Below, one piece after another: positions 53,126 through 60,831 of a stretch of 64,000 nt of DNA. The position numbers were made by a program, and so were the translations under genes. The notes under the pieces were generated by a model. It was not told where the DNA came from. It ran no database searches and saw only the letters and a list, made by a program, of their open reading frames with translations. The DNA lies in NCBI RefSeq assembly GCF_024741135.1, contig NZ_JANSUY010000013.1, positions 124,001-188,000 of the forward strand, given 5' to 3'. Positions within the stretch are counted from its first letter, which is position 1, and each line of letters begins with the position of its first letter. The DNA is from Aquiflexum gelatinilyticum (GTDB taxonomy: Bacteria > Bacteroidota > Bacteroidia > Cytophagales > Cyclobacteriaceae).

Positions 53126-53702
53126 AGGCAACGTTTAATTGTTTTAGTTTTTTCCTCATGTTTATCAATGCATACCGCATCCTTCCAAGCGCCGTATTGA
53201 TACTGACACCTGTCTGTTCTGCGATTTCCTGAAAACTCAAATCCATATAGTGCCTCATGATCAGCACCTGTTTTTGTGATTCGGGAAGCTCATCTATCAG
53301 TCTCCGTACCAACTCCACGGTATCTTCCTTGACTTTGACATCTTCGATGGTTTCCTCAGCAAATCTCAGCGTATTGAAGACATCCATCCCATCTTCCATC
53401 ACGATGGTGGGATAGCGCTTCCGTTTTCTGAAGAAATCAATGGCTAAATTATGCGCGATGCGCATCAACCATGGCTGAAATTTTCCCTCTTCGTTATAAC
53501 CGTCAGCACTTAGGGTATGAACCACTTTTACAAATACATCCTGAAGCAAATCTTCGGCGACGCCTTGGTCTTTGACTATCAGGTAAATGGTGGTATAAAC
53601 CCTCGATTTGTATTTATTTACTAACTTTTCAAATGCTGCCTCGCTTCCACTTCTGTACTGCGCGATCAACTCGGCATCTTTAGGACTTGTCCTTTCATTC
53701 AT
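53100..53702 (-). CDS. ECF-type RNA polymerase sigma factor
   Basis: The 200-residue protein has sigma region 2 (AFEKLVNKYKSRVYTTIYLI; DLLQDVFVKVV; GKFQPWLMRIAHNLAIDFFR, residues about 18-97) and region 4 with the helix-turn-helix LSFQEIAEQTGVSINTALGR (about 155-174). There is no sigma 1.1 or region 3, so it belongs to the extracytoplasmic function group. It directs RNA polymerase to a stress or envelope regulon. A Bacteroidetes-type promoter lies about 80 nt upstream. The overlapping small gene may regulate it. The 410-bp upstream region is large enough to hold further control sites. Confidence 0.95.
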   Translation of the reverse strand: MNERTSPKDAELIAQYRSGSEAAFEKLVNKYKSRVYTTIYLIVKDQGVAEDLLQDVFVKVVHTLSADGYNEEGKFQPWLMRIAHNLAIDFFRKRKRYPTIVMEDGMDVFNTLRFAEETIEDVKVKEDTVELVRRLIDELPESQKQVLIMRHYMDLSFQEIAEQTGVSINTALGRMRYALINMRKKLKQLNVAYDKIFYPK

Positions 53703-54112
53703 ACAAATTGACTTTAAAATAACGTAGAGGTTTATGCCATAGTATATATTAGAGGGTGAAACAATTAAAATATTGTAATCAAATGTAAAGAATCACTTTG
53801 TGTGATGCAATAGATACAGGATTTTTTTTATTTAATAATTTCACAAAAATCAGTCAATATCAAACTATTTGCACTTTATCATCAAAAAACTGAAATTTAA
53901 TTTGGAATTTGAGCAGGTGATCATCTAAAAATTCTCCTGTATGGATATTTCTTAAACGCATATACTCCGAGGTTTAGTATAATGTTGCAAAACTCAGGCC
54001 TGTTTTTGAAAGAAATCCAAAAAATGAAAGAATTTAAGGATATAGGTCAGGGCGAAAGCTATTTTTACCTATCGAAATTTATTAACTTCGGTTTTCAATA
54101 CTAACAAAATTT
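53703..54112. other. Divergent intergenic region of 410 bp, AT-rich
   Basis: It separates the sigma-factor gene and the DUF3127 gene. It contains the sigma-gene promoter candidate (53780-53810). A 40-codon ORF at 53982-54104 is considered and rejected separately. I see no strong hairpin, tRNA or repeat. Confidence 0.5.
53780..53810 (-). promoter_or_regulatory. Bacteroidetes-type promoter for the ECF sigma gene
   Basis: On the minus strand TTG (53810-53808) is followed after 20 nt by TACATTTG (53787-53780). This is an exact match to the TTG-N19-21-TAnnTTTG pattern. It would give a leader of roughly 70 nt before the ATG at 53702. Confidence 0.5.
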
Positions 54113-54469
54113 ATGGAAATAAGCGGAAAAGTAGTTCAAATCATGCCTGAGGCAAGCGGGTCCTCCACAAAAGGCACTTGGAGAAAAAGAGAATATATCG
54201 TAGAGCAACCGGGACAATACCCAAAAAAAGTATGTATGGTGATTTGGGGTGACAACATTGATCAGTTTGCCCTTAAGGTCGGTGACGAAGTCACAGCCTC
54301 GGTGGACCTCGAAAGCAGGGAATACAATGGCAGGTGGTATACGGATGTCAAAGTTTGGAAAGTGGAAAAGGGTGTTGCACAAAAAGCCAAAGAATCACCT
54401 GCCACAAAATCAATCCCTGATGTCACTACTTTTGCCGATGACAGCGGAGACGATGTATTGCCATTTTAA
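54113..54469 (+). CDS. DUF3127 OB-fold-like protein
   Basis: The 118-residue protein matches DUF3127 by its pattern EISGKVVQIMPEASGSS, WRKREYIVEQPGQYPKKV and GRWYTDVKVWKVEK, a small five-strand OB-like fold seen widely in Bacteroidota. The C-terminal tail is acidic and ends DDVLPF, which recalls the acidic tip of single-stranded DNA-binding protein (SSB) used to recruit partners. Together these suggest a nucleic-acid-linked accessory protein, but no function is established. It stands alone with a strong downstream terminator. Confidence 0.88.
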   Translation: MEISGKVVQIMPEASGSSTKGTWRKREYIVEQPGQYPKKVCMVIWGDNIDQFALKVGDEVTASVDLESREYNGRWYTDVKVWKVEKGVAQKAKESPATKSIPDVTTFADDSGDDVLPF

Positions 54470-54498
54470 GGGTTTACTCTTTTATTGAATCACATATA

Positions 54499-54529
54499 AT
54501 TTGTCTCAAAGCCGAAGTTTGGGACAAAT
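54499..54529 (+). terminator. Rho-independent terminator of the DUF3127 gene
   Basis: ATTTGTCTCAAA (54499-54510) pairs with TTTGGGACAAAT (54518-54529), 11 of 12 pairs plus one G-T, with a 7-nt loop, then a T-run. Confidence 0.85.
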
Positions 54530-54556
54530 TTTTTTTGGTTATATTTTAAAAAATTA

Positions 54557-55027
54557 ATGCAAAATACCATGTGGGAAGACGATGATGAAAATAATTCTTG
54601 GGATGCAGGAGATGAGGAAGAATTCAAAAAAGAACATGACAGGATCAATAACCATCCTCTCAAAATCAAGGGAATGGAGATTTACAAACTGACAAGTGCT
54701 TTAGTGGGTTCTCTTGACGAGGCGAGGGCAGAATTATACGGCAGCTTGATGATGGAAAGTGCTATGTTGATTCCCGCCAAATTTACCGGTGCTGAAGGTG
54801 TCAATGATTTTATCCTAAAAATGGAAAATGCCACCATCATGAAAATCCACGCGCGAAGCCTTAATTCCATGACTTACCAATTGGCTTTGGAGGGAACACA
54901 TGCGGAAGAACATCTACAACTTCTGCGCGACGCTATTGAAGAATTCAAAATAATGTTCAAAGATTGGGTAAAGGGTTTTGATTCTGCCGAAAAATATGAT
55001 GATGGCTGGGGACTTTTTATTGACTAA
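54557..55027 (+). CDS. Acidic conserved hypothetical protein
   Basis: The 156-residue soluble protein has a very acidic N-terminus (DDDENNSWDAGDEEEF, residues about 7-22) and is otherwise rich in alpha-helix (LTSALVGSLDEARAELYGSL; TAEEHLQLL-like pattern about 116-124). It ends KYDDGWGLFID. No signal peptide, membrane helix or catalytic motif is visible. I do not recognise a named family, although its composition and codon use look like those of a real gene. Its stop overlaps by 4 bp the stop of a small membrane protein on the other strand. An internal ATG at 54569 is an alternative start. Confidence 0.75.
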   Translation: MQNTMWEDDDENNSWDAGDEEEFKKEHDRINNHPLKIKGMEIYKLTSALVGSLDEARAELYGSLMMESAMLIPAKFTGAEGVNDFILKMENATIMKIHARSLNSMTYQLALEGTHAEEHLQLLRDAIEEFKIMFKDWVKGFDSAEKYDDGWGLFID

Positions 55028-55173
55028 TGGAGACTTTGCCCAAATCTGAAACCTAAATAAGCCCCGCCAAGCATCAGGATCAAAGTGATTGCCCCAACCA
55101 AAAGCATGACCCCAAGGGGCATTTCCCATTGTTCTGAGCCGATTTTAAAGTGTATAATTCTCTTTAGATTCAT
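55024..55173 (-). CDS. Small single-span membrane protein (49 aa)
   Basis: Starting at ATG 55173 the protein reads MNLKRIIHFKIGSEQW and then has one hydrophobic helix (residues about 20-42, VMLLVGAITLILMLGGAYL) with a short polar tail (FGQSLH). An open frame continues upstream to 55284, but it would cross the purEK terminator, so the 49-residue version is preferred. It lies downstream of purE and the hairpin. No family is recognised. Its small size means coding is probable but not certain. Confidence 0.55.
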   Translation of the reverse strand: MNLKRIIHFKIGSEQWEMPLGVMLLVGAITLILMLGGAYLGFRFGQSLH

Positions 55174-55224
55174 GTTAAATTGACTGTCAGAGGAGGGATT
55201 TTTCAACAAGAAAAAAAACAAAAA

Positions 55225-55246
55225 AGCGGGCTTACATAAACCCGCT
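55225..55246 (-). terminator. Rho-independent terminator of purEK
   Basis: AGCGGG (55225-55230) pairs with CCCGCT (55241-55246) on either side of a 10-nt loop. On the minus strand a T-run of five or more follows. Confidence 0.8.
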
Positions 55247-55290
55247 CTTTCAATCAAACTAGTAAACTTTAATTTATAAGCCAATAGTTT

Positions 55291-55797
55291 TTACGTAAGC
55301 TTCCAACCATTGGTTTCAATTTCTTCAGCTGATTTTTCCACTTTTTCTTTTAATGACTCTTTGAAAGCCAAAAGGTTCTTGGAAATTTCTTCAGAAAAGG
55401 CCCCGATCATGGAAGCTGCCAATATTCCGGCATTTCTACCACCATTTAATGCAACCGTGGCTACAGGAATTCCAGCCGGCATTTGAAGTATAGAAAGGAT
55501 GCTGTCCCATCCATCTATGGAATTGGAGGATTTGACAGGAACACCTATCACCGGCAAAGTGGTCAGTGAGGCTACCATGCCCGGCAAGTGGGCGGCACCT
55601 CCTGCACCTGCGATGATGACTTTGAGCCCTCTATCTTTTGCACTTTTGGCATAATCTACCATTCTGTCAGGAGTTCTATGGGCTGACACCACGGTTAGTT
55701 CATACCCAACTCCAAGCTCTTCCAATACCAATGCCGCTTCCGACATGATGGGCAAGTCGGACTTGCTTCCCATAATTATCCCTACCTGAATTTTCAT
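55291..55797 (-). CDS. purE: 5-(carboxyamino)imidazole ribonucleotide mutase PurE
   Basis: The 168-residue class I PurE moves the carboxyl of N5-CAIR to C4 in purine synthesis. The substrate loop [15 protein letters not shown] (about residues 7-21), SAHRTPDRM (about 39-47) with the catalytic His, and [15 protein letters not shown] (about 65-79) are intact. The sequence [17 protein letters not shown] near 117-133 completes the active site of the octamer. It lies 3 bp downstream of purK, which makes its substrate, so the pair is one operon ending in the 55.2-kb hairpin. Confidence 0.97.
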   Translation of the reverse strand: MKIQVGIIMGSKSDLPIMSEAALVLEELGVGYELTVVSAHRTPDRMVDYAKSAKDRGLKVIIAGAGGAAHLPGMVASLTTLPVIGVPVKSSNSIDGWDSILSILQMPAGIPVATVALNGGRNAGILAASMIGAFSEEISKNLLAFKESLKEKVEKSAEEIETNGWKLT

Positions 55798-55800
55798 ATG

Positions 55801-56940
55801 TTAGGCTTTTACTTTGATCATTTCTTTTATATGCAAAGCTCTTTTTTTCAATTTTTCAACCTCATTGTCAAGGATGGTGACGTGGCCCATTTTTCTAAAA
55901 GGCTTGGTCGTTTTTTTGCCATAAAGATGTACATAGACGCCTTTTTGGGACAAGGCCTCGTCCATTCCTTCCACATAAGCATCGCCTGTATATCCTTCTT
56001 CCCCAAGCAGATTGACCATGGCGGCAGGGCATCGGGTATCTGTATTGCCCAAGGGCATACCCATGACAGCACGGAAATGTTGCTCAAACTGTGAAGTAAA
56101 ATTTGCTTCAATCGTATGGTGCCCGCTGTTATGAGGGCGAGGCGCTATTTCATTGACAAGGATTTCTCCGGATTTGGTGACAAACATCTCCACTGCCAAT
56201 ATCCCGATCATTCCCAATTCTTCGATAACCTGAATGGCTATCTGTTGTGCTTTTTGTTCAATATCATCACTGACCTGCGCAGGAGAAAAGAGAAACTCAA
56301 CAAGATTAGCCGTCGGGTGAAAAGCACATTCCACTACCGGAAATGCTTTGATTTCACCATTTGGGTTTTTGGCGACTATCACTGCTATTTCCTTTTCAAA
56401 GTCAATCAACTTTTCCAATAATCCCGGAGCTTCAAAAGCCCTTTCGAGATCACTTTCTTCCCTGAGGATCTGCACGCCTCGACCATCATAGCCTTCTCTC
56501 CCAAGCTTGTTGACCGCAGGAAGAAAAAAAGCATTTCTGATCACATCCGCCTTGTCCTCAGTCAAGATAAAATCAGCTGTTGGTATTCCTTTTTCTTTGT
56601 AAAACTGTTTTTGCAACCTTTTATCTTGAATCATTTTGATGATATGGGGTTGCGGAAAAACGTCTTTGCCCTCATCCGCCAATTTTTGAAGGGCTTCGGT
56701 ATTGACATTTTCGATCTCTATTGTGATGGTGTCACATTCTTGACCAAAAGAATACACCGTATCAAAATCATTAAGGCTACCATTTACAAATTTCTGACAA
56801 ATAGATTTGCAAGGGGCATTTGGATCTGGATCCAAAATATGGATATCGATATTATAACTGATGGCGGATTGGATGACCATACGGCCAAGTTGTCCTCCAC
56901 CTAAAATCCCCAAAGTTTTTTGCTGATAATTCTGTTGCAC
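55801..56940 (-). CDS. purK: 5-(carboxyamino)imidazole ribonucleotide synthase PurK
   Basis: The 379-residue ATP-grasp enzyme carboxylates AIR to N5-CAIR with ATP and bicarbonate. It starts TLGILGGGQLGRMVIQSA (about residues 9-26), has the ATP-grasp lysines in VNKLGREGYDGRGVQ (about 142-156), and ends with VNEIAPRPHNSGHHTIEA (about 264-281), which binds metal and substrate. The start is a GTG at 56940; no ATG lies nearby upstream in frame. It is directly followed by purE. The pair supplies CAIR for later steps encoded elsewhere. Confidence 0.96.
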   Translation of the reverse strand: MQQNYQQKTLGILGGGQLGRMVIQSAISYNIDIHILDPDPNAPCKSICQKFVNGSLNDFDTVYSFGQECDTITIEIENVNTEALQKLADEGKDVFPQPHIIKMIQDKRLQKQFYKEKGIPTADFILTEDKADVIRNAFFLPAVNKLGREGYDGRGVQILREESDLERAFEAPGLLEKLIDFEKEIAVIVAKNPNGEIKAFPVVECAFHPTANLVEFLFSPAQVSDDIEQKAQQIAIQVIEELGMIGILAVEMFVTKSGEILVNEIAPRPHNSGHHTIEANFTSQFEQHFRAVMGMPLGNTDTRCPAAMVNLLGEEGYTGDAYVEGMDEALSQKGVYVHLYGKKTTKPFRKMGHVTILDNEVEKLKKRALHIKEMIKVKA

Positions 56941-57012
56941 GTATGGACTGTTGAAAGCCCAAAAATAAGTTAAAAATGCGGGTATCCGAAATCAGAATAT
57001 TCAAAATAGCAA

Positions 57013-57032
57013 AAGCCCCAGTAAAGGGGCTT
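57013..57032 (-). terminator. Terminator of the lmo0937-family gene
   Basis: AAGCCCC (57013-57019) pairs with GGGGCTT (57026-57032) around a 6-nt loop. A T-rich stretch follows on the minus strand. Confidence 0.75.
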
Positions 57033-57057
57033 CATATGGTTTGAATAAAATATAAGG

Positions 57058-57210
57058 TTAAACTGACCTTCCTCCAATTAATCTCAGAAGAATCGCAACA
57101 ACGGCCAAAACAAGCAGAACGTGGATCAATCCTCCAGCACTGTACACAAAGAATCCGAAGATCCATCCAATGATCAAAATCACAGCAATTAAATACAATA
57201 GAGAACTCAT
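57058..57210 (-). CDS. lmo0937-family small membrane protein (50 aa)
   Basis: The 50-residue product reads MSSLLYLIAVILIIGW, FGFFVYSAGGLIH and VLLVLAVVAILLRLIGG, two short hydrophobic helices separated by a glycine-rich turn. This is the pattern of the widespread lmo0937-family membrane proteins, whose function is unknown and which are often stress-induced. The match to the family pattern (L-Y-I-A-V-I-L-I, AGG-IH-LLV-A-AILLR) is close along its whole length. It has its own terminator at 57013-57032 and lies between the MutS-like gene and purK on the same strand. Confidence 0.85.
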   Translation of the reverse strand: MSSLLYLIAVILIIGWIFGFFVYSAGGLIHVLLVLAVVAILLRLIGGRSV

Positions 57211-57281
57211 GGCTTTCTTGGTTTAGTTAAATAATTGATTTATAGGCCAATAAATCAACTATCGTGCCACAACCTTATTGT

Positions 57282-59039
57282 TTAGAACTTAATACCCATC
57301 AACTCCATCAATTTGTGGGCATTGAAACTAGGGCAGGGACCGGGTTTGAGTTTGTAATCAAAATGGATTTTGTCATCCATTATTTCACTGTGAAAACTCT
57401 TGTTGACAAGGAATGAAAAACTGCTATCAAGTTGGCTGAGCTCTATGTCATGGGTTGAAATGATTCCCTTACAATTGCTTGCGGCTAGTTGCCTGATCAA
57501 GGCTTCGCTTCCCATAATTCTATCTGCAGTATTGGTTCCTTTAAGAATTTCATCCAAGAGAAAAAAAACAGTTCCCCCAGCTTCAGCTTTGGACAAAAGT
57601 TGTTTAATCCTTGCAAGCTCAGCATAAAATGAACTGACACTCTCTCCTAGGTTATCAGCATTTCGCATGCTGGTAAACAACTGAAATGGCCCGAGGATAA
57701 AGGCCTCAGCCATTGGACTCAACCCAACATTTACCATGACCATATTGATCCCCAAGGTGCGCATAAATGTTGTTTTCCCGGACATGTTTGATCCTGTGAG
57801 GAGTATGGTTTTGGTATTTTCAGCCAATGAAAAATCATTACCCACAGCCTTGTCTTTGGGGATAAGAGGGTGCCTTAGGTTTTTTGCTTCAATGATTTTT
57901 TCCCTTGACCAGGTAGGAGAAGAAAGATTTTGTTCTTCATAGGTAAATGAAGCCAAGGAAACCAAGGCTTGCCAAGTATCAAATACTTCTTCCCAATCAG
58001 CGATATGTTTTCCGAATTTCTTCCGCCAGATTTCCGCTCTCCAAATGAGGAAAAAGTCTATCCAAAAAACCAGGTTGAAAATCACAAACATCAAGTTAGC
58101 CCTGTTTTGTATCATAAAAGCCTTTTGTTCCAAGGATTTCAAAACTTCAGAAGCAACAAAACTATCATTTTTGATAGGTTCTTTAAGTGAATTCAAATAC
58201 GGATCGGTAAAGTCAGATTTCTCAATCATCAAAGCCCATTTTCCAAAAGACTTGATATCTCCTTGATTTGGAAAAACTTTGGATGCTTCCTGAAGTGGTT
58301 TGAAAACCAATGTCAGGGAAAAGATACCCAAAACGATCCATGCCCCAATCCACACAGGAGGAATCATTCCCACTGCTGCCAAAAAAAGCAGGATACTTCC
58401 ACCTATCGGCCCAAGTACCAGGGGTAAATAGTAAAAAGACCGCCAGCTTCCAGGTTGCCTGAGCCATGTATAAAAACCTGCTTTGGACTTTTCTTCTTTG
58501 ATAAATGCCCTGCCGGTTGCTTCAAAATCAGAAACAAACTTAGGCTGCCGGCTCAGTTCCCGGACTGCACCGGACCTTTGGGTGGCGAGTTCAGGATTCA
58601 TTTGGGACTGAAGCCAAGAAGCCAACTTTGCTTTTCCTCCCATATTGACGGTGTGGTTGAACAATTGGAACAAAGAATGGCTTCCAAAAATATCAAGGTC
58701 ACTGGTAAAAGGATGGGCTTTGTCTATGAATTCGGCTCCGGCATCAAATCCCTGAAGGCTTCGAGAGGATCTTTTCACTTTCTCCTCTTCCATTTTGGCC
58801 AATTCGGTCAAAAAAGCAGTTTCATCCCGGTTTTGGTTGAACAATAAAATCAGGTAGATGAACCCTGCCAGTGACAGCAAAAACAGCATTAGAAATAACG
58901 GCTTGTCCGTAACGCCAACAATAAAAGCTGCAGCCATCACAAAAAAAACTGACAACCTGACCAAAGAAAGTACGATCCCTTTTCTTTTTGCTTTGGCAAG
59001 CAAATCCAAAATATCCTGCGAAACGTATGCAATATCCAT
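57282..59039 (-). CDS. Membrane-anchored MutS-family ATPase
   Basis: The 585-residue protein has a MutS-type C-terminal ATPase: Walker A TGSNMSGKTTFMRTLG (residues about 417-432), the signature segment SFYAELARIKQLL, Walker B FFLLDEILKGTN (about 493-504) and the His switch ISTHDIEL. Before it come two helices near residues 20-60, two near 205-250 and possibly one near 322-340, so it is a membrane protein, and no mismatch-recognition domain I is visible. A lever/core-like helical region lies between (about 100-400). It therefore is not the classical mismatch-repair MutS. Similar proteins are annotated in Bacteroidota without a clear function. Confidence 0.9.
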   Translation of the reverse strand: MDIAYVSQDILDLLAKAKRKGIVLSLVRLSVFFVMAAAFIVGVTDKPLFLMLFLLSLAGFIYLILLFNQNRDETAFLTELAKMEEEKVKRSSRSLQGFDAGAEFIDKAHPFTSDLDIFGSHSLFQLFNHTVNMGGKAKLASWLQSQMNPELATQRSGAVRELSRQPKFVSDFEATGRAFIKEEKSKAGFYTWLRQPGSWRSFYYLPLVLGPIGGSILLFLAAVGMIPPVWIGAWIVLGIFSLTLVFKPLQEASKVFPNQGDIKSFGKWALMIEKSDFTDPYLNSLKEPIKNDSFVASEVLKSLEQKAFMIQNRANLMFVIFNLVFWIDFFLIWRAEIWRKKFGKHIADWEEVFDTWQALVSLASFTYEEQNLSSPTWSREKIIEAKNLRHPLIPKDKAVGNDFSLAENTKTILLTGSNMSGKTTFMRTLGINMVMVNVGLSPMAEAFILGPFQLFTSMRNADNLGESVSSFYAELARIKQLLSKAEAGGTVFFLLDEILKGTNTADRIMGSEALIRQLAASNCKGIISTHDIELSQLDSSFSFLVNKSFHSEIMDDKIHFDYKLKPGPCPSFNAHKLMELMGIKF

Positions 59040-59095
59040 GGCCTAAAGATACCAAAAGAATCTCCGTGGGCTAAAAATTTATATTTGCAATATTG

Positions 59096-59125
59096 TTGCA
59101 TTTAAGATGAAAATCTCTACCTTTG
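59096..59125 (+). promoter_or_regulatory. Bacteroidetes-type promoter upstream of the exported hypothetical gene
   Basis: TTG at 59096-59098 is followed after 19 nt by TACCTTTG at 59118-59125, an exact match to TTG-N19-TAnnTTTG. Transcription would begin near 59132, leaving a leader of roughly 96 nt that contains a hairpin. Confidence 0.5.
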
Positions 59126-59179
59126 AACCATATTATTCTTGTATTGTTCTCTTCATTAGAATAATGGTGGTTGACAGAC

Positions 59180-59200
59180 GACTCCGGTAACCCCGGAGTC
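59180..59200 (+). terminator. Strong hairpin in the 5' leader, possible attenuator
   Basis: GACTCCGG (59180-59187) pairs perfectly with CCGGAGTC (59193-59200) around a 5-nt loop and is followed by a short TTCTT. A short open frame (ATG 59164 to TAA 59188-59190) ends in the loop. Confidence 0.5.
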
Positions 59201-59227
59201 TTCTTACATTTAGAGCACAAAAACAGG

Positions 59228-59674
59228 ATGATGAAAAAATTGATGATTGTGGCCTTGGTCATTTTGGTGGTCGGAGCAAGTGCGCAGCAGAAGCCTTTGG
59301 ATATGTGGGGCATGTTTACCAAAACAAGGTTTGTGGAAAAGCTGAACAGGGAATTTGGGATGTATTTCCTATATCCGATTTTTCCGGATGAGTTGAAAGC
59401 AATGGAGGGGAAAGAAGTCTCGGTGACTGGTTTTTACATTCCATTGGATATGGTCACTTCCAATTATGCTGTTTTATCAAAATTCCCCAATGCAGAATGT
59501 TTCTTTTGCGGTGGAGCAGGACCTGAAAGCATCGTGGTAGCATACCTCAAGAAAAAACCTACCAAAAGAATCAATGTGGACGAAATCATAACCATCAAAG
59601 GAAAACTTAAACTCAACGATTCGGATATCGACGAATTGAATTTCATCCTTTTGGATGCGGAAATTTCAAATTAA
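59228..59674 (+). CDS. Exported hypothetical protein with CFFC motif, DUF3299-like
   Basis: The 148-residue protein has a signal peptide (MMKKLMIVALVILVVGASAQ) and a small beta-rich body. EVSVTGFYIPLDM, ECFFCGGAGPESIVVAYLKK and DEIITIKGKLKLND recall the DUF3299 pattern of an OB-like fold with a cysteine pair; this link is from memory and moderate. The two cysteines (C-x2-C, about residues 98-101) might bind metal or form a disulfide. ATG 59228 and ATG 59231 are both possible. It is followed after 13 bp by the 61-residue gene, so they are likely co-transcribed. Confidence 0.8.
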   Translation: MMKKLMIVALVILVVGASAQQKPLDMWGMFTKTRFVEKLNREFGMYFLYPIFPDELKAMEGKEVSVTGFYIPLDMVTSNYAVLSKFPNAECFFCGGAGPESIVVAYLKKKPTKRINVDEIITIKGKLKLNDSDIDELNFILLDAEISN

Positions 59675-59687
59675 AGCCAGATAAATT

Positions 59688-59873
59688 ATGGCAAAGGAAA
59701 AAAAGGTTAAAAGACCAAAAAACCAAAAAGAGACTTTGGCTGACGAATGGGATTTTTCAGACGGTTTTGGTGGTATACCGGAAAATGTATCTCTTACCAA
59801 GAATATTGGATGTGCCTCAAATTCAGGTGATAAGAATAAAATTTCTTCAAAAAATTTCCCTAAAACTGATTAA
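59688..59873 (+). CDS. Small basic/acidic conserved hypothetical protein (61 aa)
   Basis: The 61-residue protein has a Lys-rich N-terminus (MAKEKKVKRPKNQKETL) and then DEWDFSDGFGGIPE and VSLTKNIGCAS, ending Lys-rich. No signal peptide or membrane helix is seen. I have an impression of the DFSxGFGGIPExVxLTKNIGC pattern being conserved in related genomes, but cannot verify it. It lies 13 bp after the exported CFFC protein gene. The position and the non-random composition support coding. Confidence 0.6.
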   Translation: MAKEKKVKRPKNQKETLADEWDFSDGFGGIPENVSLTKNIGCASNSGDKNKISSKNFPKTD

Positions 59874-59919
59874 CCTATTAATTTTTTTTGCGTTACTTTC
59901 AGGATAAAACTTAATCCAC

Positions 59920-60759
59920 ATGAAAGTAAATCACCCACAAATCCCTACTTTCCTGTTTGCCCTAGGAATTATCTTTTTGATGTTTTCTTGTGAAAAAACA
60001 GAAGAACTTTTGCCTCAGCAGGACACCGCTGTCCTCAATGAAGAGGCTCAAGTTAATGCCGCTTTTGATGAAGCAGACTTTTTTACCTTGTCTGCGATGC
60101 AAAGCAACGGTCTAGGTTTGAGAACTCAACTCGGCCTGGAAAGCGATTACTGTTCGACTACCAAAGTCGATTTTTATCCAAACAACAAGTCAATTGTTAT
60201 CAACTTTGGAGAAGGATGTACGAGCCCCAAAGGAATCAAACGAAAAGGAAAGATCATGGTGTATTTTTCTGCGTTGTCCTTTGAGTCAGGAACAGAAATC
60301 ACCTTGGCATTTGATGGCTATGAAGTCAATGGTCTCAAAATTCAAGGTCGCCGAAAACTTATCCATCGTGGTTTTAACGCTGATGACAAATACTTTCTTT
60401 TTGAAACGGTAATCTCTGATGGCAAGGTCACATGGCCTGATGGCACATTCGCAACAATGGAAGGTGAATACCTCAAAAAACTTTTCTTGCCAAATGCTGA
60501 TCGCGGATTTAAATTAGAAGTGACGGGAGGTGCCGGTGGAGTTACGAGACTTGGTATACCGTTTATGTCTCTGATAGATCAAAAATTGGTATTCAACCAG
60601 GAATGTACCGATAAGGGAAATTGGATTCCATCTTCCGGTATAGTTGACCTGACATTAAACTCGGAATCTAAATTCCGCATCGATTATGGGGATGGTGAAT
60701 GTGACCGAATTGCTTCAGTTACACACAATGAAAAAACAGTAACAGTGAAATTCGACTGA
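59920..60759 (+). CDS. Putative lipoprotein of unknown function
   Basis: The 279-residue protein has a lipoprotein signal (residues about 10-23, lipobox LMFSC with Cys24) and a beta-rich secreted domain. It includes a repeated pattern of short strands (NKSIVINFGEGCTSPKGIKR; KFRIDYGDGECDRIASV) with conserved cysteine pairs at about 88-104 and 228-264. Each half ends in a DGECD- or GEGCTS-type turn, so the protein may be a duplicated domain. I do not recognise a family. It is followed by a strong bidirectional terminator. Confidence 0.8.
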   Translation: MKVNHPQIPTFLFALGIIFLMFSCEKTEELLPQQDTAVLNEEAQVNAAFDEADFFTLSAMQSNGLGLRTQLGLESDYCSTTKVDFYPNNKSIVINFGEGCTSPKGIKRKGKIMVYFSALSFESGTEITLAFDGYEVNGLKIQGRRKLIHRGFNADDKYFLFETVISDGKVTWPDGTFATMEGEYLKKLFLPNADRGFKLEVTGGAGGVTRLGIPFMSLIDQKLVFNQECTDKGNWIPSSGIVDLTLNSESKFRIDYGDGECDRIASVTHNEKTVTVKFD

Positions 60760-60801
60760 GAAGCCGATAGAATACAGTCAATTATCATTTTTAAATCAAA
60801 T

Positions 60802-60831
60802 AAAGAAAGGCCGGAAATCCGGCCTTTCTTT
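60802..60831. terminator. 13-bp perfect-stem bidirectional terminator
   Basis: AAAGAAAGGCCGG (60802-60814) pairs with CCGGCCTTTCTTT (60819-60831) with a 4-nt loop, between convergent genes. The MscS stop codon (60830-60832) lies in the right arm. Confidence 0.9.

Noticed and set aside
53982-54104. 40-codon ORF in the sigma/DUF3127 intergenic region
   Set aside because: It is short, has no recognisable motif and lies in AT-rich DNA where chance ORFs are common. Kept as unproven.
55024-55284. 86-residue version of the small membrane protein
   Set aside because: Its first 37 codons cross the purEK terminator hairpin, and the ATG at 55173 gives a compact single-helix protein.
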